This document shows positions 58,634-64,000 of a stretch of 64,000 bases of DNA, piece by piece. Both the position numbers and the translations under genes were made by a program. Under the pieces are notes generated by a model. The model ran no database searches, was not told the DNA's origin, and saw only the letters and a program-made list of their open reading frames with translations. The number at the start of each line of letters is the position of its first letter. The stretch's first letter is position 1. Source of the DNA: Parasponia andersonii (taxonomy: Eukaryota > Streptophyta > Magnoliopsida > Rosales > Cannabaceae); NCBI GenBank assembly GCA_002914805.1, contig JXTB01000039.1, positions 1,278,473 through 1,342,472 of the forward strand, given 5' to 3'.

Positions 58634-61600
58634 ATGGGTCCGTACAGGCAGTCGGGAACGGAGAGGTTGGGGTCACGTGCCCACGATCACCACCACCACA
58701 ACCACAATGGCGTCTCAGATCACGTGACCATCGGGGTCCGCTCCGGCTCACACGGCAAACCGGGTCGAACTCGCCGATCGGGTCGACCCAACAAGGGACC
58801 GCTTGGGGCCTCGATCGGCGGGGTCATCGTCGTGCTTTCGCTCGTTCTCGTTCTCACAGTCTTGTTCTACTACTACATTTCCAAGGAAACCTCAGGTATT
58901 GCTTTCAGTTTCCATTTCTTCTTTTGCTTTACCAAGTTCGGAAATGGAGGAGAGTATATGGGTTTTTGATGGTATAGTGTTTGGTTGCTGAGAAAATTTT
59001 GTTTTAGTTTGTATTGGAAATGTTTGATCTATGTGTTTGGTTGCCGTGAAAATGTGTGGTTGGAAATTCGAAATACTGAATGTGAAGTTAATTCTGCCCT
59101 TTTAGAACTTGGTAGTTAGTGATGGTTCTAAGATTTGTTTAATACGGTATTAGAGAATGATGAATTTGAGCTAGAATTTAGCTTATTTTTATTTTCATTT
59201 TTATTTTTTGGGTGCAGAAGAAGTAGGCAATTATCATGATGAGGATGATGATTCAAGTAATGACCTTGATTTTCTAGCAAATGTGACGCGGATGGAGACT
59301 TATAAGGTCCTCAAGTTTGGCAAGGGTTCTGTAGTTCATGGCCGAGATTCGAGGGATTGGGATAGGGATGACAGGAGAAGAGATGACGATTACAATGAGG
59401 ATGTGGTAGAGCACAGTAGAGTAGGGGCTAGGGATGAAGGTAAGGATAGTAGTGATGCTTCGGTGAAAGTGAACAACTTTGACAAGAAGTCTGTTATTCT
59501 TGGTTCTCGTAGGGATTCAGATGGGAAAGGTGTCGGTTTGTACAATGAAGCGGGTCGTAATGAGTTGAAAATGTATGAAGCTGAATACGAGGCCTCCTTG
59601 AAACATTCGCGAAACTCGTTTAAAGAAGATGTTGGGGAAAAGCAGCAATTTGATGATGAACATTCAGAAAAGCAAGACGATGTAGTTGATTCTTTTGATG
59701 AGTATGATGATGGGATAGATTATCATGATGCTCGTGGGGATGAGTATGACGATGGTGGACATGACAAAGGGGGTAATATTGACATAGAAAAATCCCATTA
59801 TGGAGATGATAGAGAGACTGACAGTGAGAATAATGCCCATAGAGTTGAGAGCATTTCCACCAAATCACTTGAGGAGGATTCTTCTGAGCATTCTCGAAAT
59901 CTTGATGAAGCCAATAAGAAATCCAGAGATGCTCGCGCCAATGATGGTCAATCTTCAAAAAAGTCACGGTCAGATTCAAAAAGGAAAGGAAAACGTCGGA
60001 AATTTTCTGGTAAAAATCTGTTTTCTTATGTTATGTATTGATGCATTCTGTATTTTTTATTTATTAAAATTCATCTTCTCTTTGAATAATTACCCAATCA
60101 ATTCGTCCGAAACATCCACTAAATTAGTAACCGGATTTACCAATTTTGATGTTCATGACATTCTAACATACAAATTTTATGAAGATAGACATGTCATTGG
60201 TTGTTATGGTTACAGCCTTCCGATAAATTGGTCATTTACACGTTATGCATCTGTATGTTGCTTCATTCTTCAGTTTCTTCTGCAGTGGCTCATGTTTTCT
60301 CTCCTTGCGTCTTGGCACTGTAATATAGGCTTAAGTTGCTCAAGCAATGATATAAAGTTTGTCAGGAATACTCTTCAACTTAGAGCTGATATTAGATGGT
60401 GGGGACAAACCACAAGTATGATGATCTGAGAAATGAATATAGAGCTGTCTGTACGTATGGTTTTAGGAGGATCAAATTGGGGAGTTTATTTAAATCGGTT
60501 GAATCGTTGTAGTTTGTATTCATCCGATGTGTCAAAATTCTTCCTTGACACATCTACTTGGTAAAGTAAAGGGTTGAATTCTTGCATACTGACAAAGATG
60601 AAAAGAACTCTCTGTCCTTTTCACTTGTGGATGTTGAAAACATTAGAATTTGATTTGAAGGATTTTTGTAAAGAAAATGATCGCTTTGCATTAATATACA
60701 AGTATACACCATAAGAGGTAGATAGAGTGGTTAGTCCCGCGGTGGTTTGCTCCTATGAAATTTGGGGTTAGATTCCTCTTGGGACCTACTATTGTAGAAA
60801 CAAGAGAGAAAAAGAGGAATTTAGAGAGAGAAAGACACAATTTTAGAAAGATCTGAATTCTTTGTTTATTTCATAGACAAGATTTCTTCTTCTTTTTTTT
60901 TTTTTTTGGGGGGGGGGGGGTGACAAGAAACAGGGACTAGTATTATTCATGTGATAAAAGAAAGAGGTTATAAAAGACGGAAAATAGTGAACATAGCTAA
61001 CAAATAGTGTGCATAGCTAGGCCTGTTTATAGATTGGAAATTGAACACAAACAGGTTACTAAAGACGAATAAGAAATCAAATACAATTAGGAAACTAACT
61101 CATACAAGAGAAACCTAGTAATAATTCTAAATAATCATAAATAACAACAATATGCTAGAGTTCCTTGCCTCCCAAAGATTGCAGGGTCAGCAGAAGGACC
61201 CAATATCCTTCTTTTGAAATAAAAGTTGAGTCGATCTGTTGTTAATCCTGCTTGATGATGTTGTTCTTAATTCATGAAATGTTGAAAAATAGGTGTTCTC
61301 TTGCAGTGGTAGCATATTTGAGGTTGGTTGTTTGGGTTTAAATGGTTTGTTAAGTCGGCAACGACTGGTTGTTGTAAATGGTCCACTGTTGGGTCTGGTT
61401 CTGTTAAATTCCTTACATTGGAATGCGAATGCAATATCTGGCTGTTTCATGACCAGTACTTTGGGCATGCCTTATAAAGTCATTGTTCGGGTGTTTGAGC
61501 ATTTGATAGTGATTTTGGATATTTTTTTCTGGTCCTTATTCCTTTTATGTGCCTAACATATCGTAATTAAATTCTTCAGGTTCCTCTTGTGAGATAAAAT

Positions 61601-63793
61601 TTGCAGACTCTACTACACACTTAATAGAGCCTCTAGAAAGTCAAAAATTTGCAAGATTTAGTTTGCAGTACACTGAATTTGAGGACAAGCCTAATGGATT
61701 AGAGCACTGGGAACCAAGATTTGCAGGACATCAGAGCTTGCAGGAAAGGGAAGATTCATTCTTGGCACATGATCAAAAAATAAGTTGCGGCTTTATTAAA
61801 GGTCCTAAAGGGTCCTCAAGTACTGGATTCGATTTGGCTGAAGATGATGCAAATTACATCGGCAGATGCCATATTGCTGTCATCTCCTGTATATTTGGCA
61901 ATTCAGATCGCTTGAGAACACCTACTGGCAAAACGGTATGGAAGTTAATTTATTTTATGAGATTAAATACGGTTTCACTGTCATTTTTTCAAAAGAAAAA
62001 AATTGTTTTATTTCTTTGTGTCTTCTAGTTTCTGTGGAGAAATTGGGCTTAATATGGTGTTCTAATGCGAACTTTCTTCCATGAGGATGTAATTTTGTAA
62101 AATATAAAATTTGGGATCTTGTTTAGATTTTCATTTGGAAAATCTATGATAGTGAGTGCCTATAAATTCAATTTTACACACCATGTACGCACATACATTT
62201 TAAATTTGATCTTGGTGTTAATGTCTGTAGGACTCCTAATGTTCATAACCCTACACGACCCTTTTTTTTTAATGAGAATTGGCCCTTTATAAAGGAGGGG
62301 AAAAGCTATTTTTATGGAGACAAAAAATCTCAACTTTGCATGTCTGAGATATTTACTTGGTTTATGTAATTTTGTCAGCACTTAGGAGTGACTTTATTTT
62401 AATCTTGTTTTAGTCTTTTTTTTTTCTTTTCTTTAAATAAGATACTATATTGATTAGAAAAACTTGCAATTCTTACAAATGAGGATGGGCAGTCCACCAG
62501 AACACCATAAACTTAAAAAATTACGAGACAGCCCCCCAATCCCTTAATAAATCAGAAAACAAGACCGTTAAATTCAGATACTTTTCACCAAGTTGATACC
62601 CAAAATTTTATTTTTTCCATAGACTCAGTATTATCTTAAAAGTTACTTGCACTCCTTCTAACCACAATCTTGTTTGGTCGATTTGAGTCTATTTGAGTTC
62701 TGATTTTATAGCATCTGCTAGAGTAATCTAGTAAATCCTTATGGTAAGATTTGGCTTCTGTATAAAATAATTGTTTACAGCTATAATCAGAAAATTTTAA
62801 GTAGGTATATTTGAAGCAAATATGCTTGTCAGTGATACTTGGTTAAAAAATTCTTGTTGATGAGATTCTAGCTTTTAAGTTTTCTAATATTATCATTTCT
62901 TTTTCTCTTTAATTTTCCGGTGCATTTATATCCAGATTTTAACTTAACTTAATGGTTAAGCAACTCATCATCAATTTGGAACTGAAATTTTTGAAAGAAG
63001 CCCCTATTCTTGGGTTACTGTTCATAGTGACAACAACCCCAAATTTCAAGTTTTCTCACCAACATTTTTTTCATATTGTCTGTCGTTTAATCGTTTAGGA
63101 ACTTCCATACTCTTATGCTTTTGGTACTTTCTCTGCTTTAAGACCTAACGGCAGGTTGCTAAATTCTAACAAAGCTGTCAACGGAAAATTTTGTAAAGGT
63201 TTCCTTTTTTTCCTATTTTTAATCTACACCTTTTAAAAAACTTGTAGTCTTTGGCTTGATTGTAACCCAGAAATTGTTTCAGATATTGTATGCCTTAAAA
63301 TCTCAACATTTTCATCCACTCAAATTGATTGCTGGGAGCTCTTTGAATTGAGGAGGGGAAGAAACAGAGCCTTTTCTATATCATTTTCTTCTTCACATTT
63401 TTAGTCAAATATCTGTACTATTTCTGTACTTTTTTAGTACTTGTGCATATGCTGCTCATCTCAGGTCATGGGGATTTGAGTGCTGATGTGATCTTAATTT
63501 CCATTAACTAGGACAAATTTTTGTTCCAGGCTGTTATTTGAACTTATGGAATATGGCTTATTCTCGGTTAAATAATTTCAGGTTACTCGCATGTCAAGAA
63601 AAAATGTCTGCTTTGTTATGTTCATTGATGAGATTACGTTGGAGACACTTTCTTCAGAAGGTCAAACACCAGATAGAATGGGTTTCATTGGATTATGGAG
63701 GATTGTGGTGGTGAAGAACTTGCCATATACTGATATGCGAAGAGTTGGAAAAATACCGAAACTTTTGCCACATCGGCTTTTTCCTTCTGCAAG
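58634..63793 (+). CDS. DUF616 (TOD1/MUCI70-like) membrane protein, 5' part
   Basis: Exons 58634-58895, 59218-60009, 61580-61935 and 63582-63793 join in phase (GT-AG) and encode 540 residues. The last exon ends inside an Arg codon, so the gene continues past the window. The start MGPYRQSGTERLGSR is preferred over an in-frame ATG 39 bases upstream because it resembles the family N terminus. A His/Arg-rich cytosolic tail is followed by one membrane segment (residues about 61-82), making a type II, probably Golgi, protein. Residues 88-352 (exon 2) form a long Asp/Glu/Ser/Lys-rich disordered stem. The DUF616 domain starts in exon 3 with CHIAVISCIFGNSDRLRTPT and continues with KNVCFVMFIDEITLETL and RLFPSAR. 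The family is glycosyltransferase-like and includes MUCI70 and TOD1; the closest recalled relatives are EMB2756 (AT1G34550) and AT4G09630. The substrate is unknown. Confidence 0.93.
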
Positions 63794-64000
63794 GTGAGAA
63801 CAATTCTACTAAGAGTGGTGAGAATTTATGTTAATGCTAGCATTCATTCTGCTCCTTAATGTTTTTAATTACAGCATTAATTTAATTATTAGCCATTTTA
63901 ATTATGTACATGCTTCATAGTGTTACATATGTTTGTCTTACATCTGGAAGGAGACTTCTCTTGTTAGAGTGGAGAGAAAATTTCTTTCTGCATAACACCG
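63794..64000 (+). other. Start of the next intron of the DUF616 gene
   Basis: Follows the donor AAG|GTGAGA. No acceptor is reached before the window ends, so the rest of the DUF616 domain lies outside. Confidence 0.75.

Noticed and set aside
59620-59979. 119-codon minus frame rich in His
   Set aside because: Antisense shadow of GAT/GAC-rich codons in DUF616 exon 2.
1-64000. CRISPR arrays, bacterial operons, tRNA or rRNA genes
   Set aside because: None seen: repeats here are plant-type, no cloverleaf or rRNA core motif was recognised, and genes have spliceosomal introns.

Overview
This is nuclear DNA from a flowering plant, most likely a eudicot. Host genes have GT-AG introns, intergenic DNA is very AT-rich with many (TA)n runs, and the space between genes is filled with plant transposon debris (MITEs, MULE/FAR1 and hAT remnants, LINE pieces, LTR fossils). 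I see no bacterial, organellar or viral replicon features. Two single-base N placeholders (148 and 11436) show the window is a scaffold of joined contigs. I cannot name the species from sequence alone.

Layout. 1-14.1 kb: gene-free. A contig (149-11435) carries an exactly matching 1,550-bp sequence at both ends and holds a small broken Ty1/Copia fossil and a foldback element. MITE copies follow. 14.1-20.9 kb: a complete four-exon cytosolic alkaline/neutral invertase gene (+). 20.9-25.2 kb: intergenic DNA with a diverged ~38-bp minisatellite. 25.27-27.13 kb: a complete four-exon GASA/snakin-type cysteine-rich peptide gene (-). 27.1-44 kb: intergenic, with a MULE-type foldback element bearing a near-perfect 9-bp target duplication, three related LTR-like fossils (two in opposite orientation), an 82-bp inverted repeat and further MITEs. 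44.05-50.4 kb: an mTERF-domain gene (-) whose large intron holds a ~1-kb foldback of two LTR-like arms. 50.4-58.6 kb: intergenic, with two adjacent MITE copies, an LTR-like segment, a LINE ORF1 fragment and a decayed FAR1/MULE transposase gene. 58.6 kb to the end: the first four exons of a DUF616 (TOD1/MUCI70-like) membrane protein gene (+), running off the window.

The four host genes do not form one pathway: sucrose hydrolysis in the cytosol, a secreted peptide, an organelle nucleic-acid-binding protein and a Golgi-type membrane protein. Their order (neutral invertase, GASA, mTERF, DUF616) matches my recollection of Arabidopsis chromosome 4 around AT4G09510-AT4G09630, so this looks like a conserved microsyntenic block expanded by transposons. 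I found no convincing new biological system. The most useful leads are the terminally redundant contig, the (TA)n-associated MITE family, the intronic foldback and the 82-bp inverted repeat with a nearby Helitron-like 3' end.
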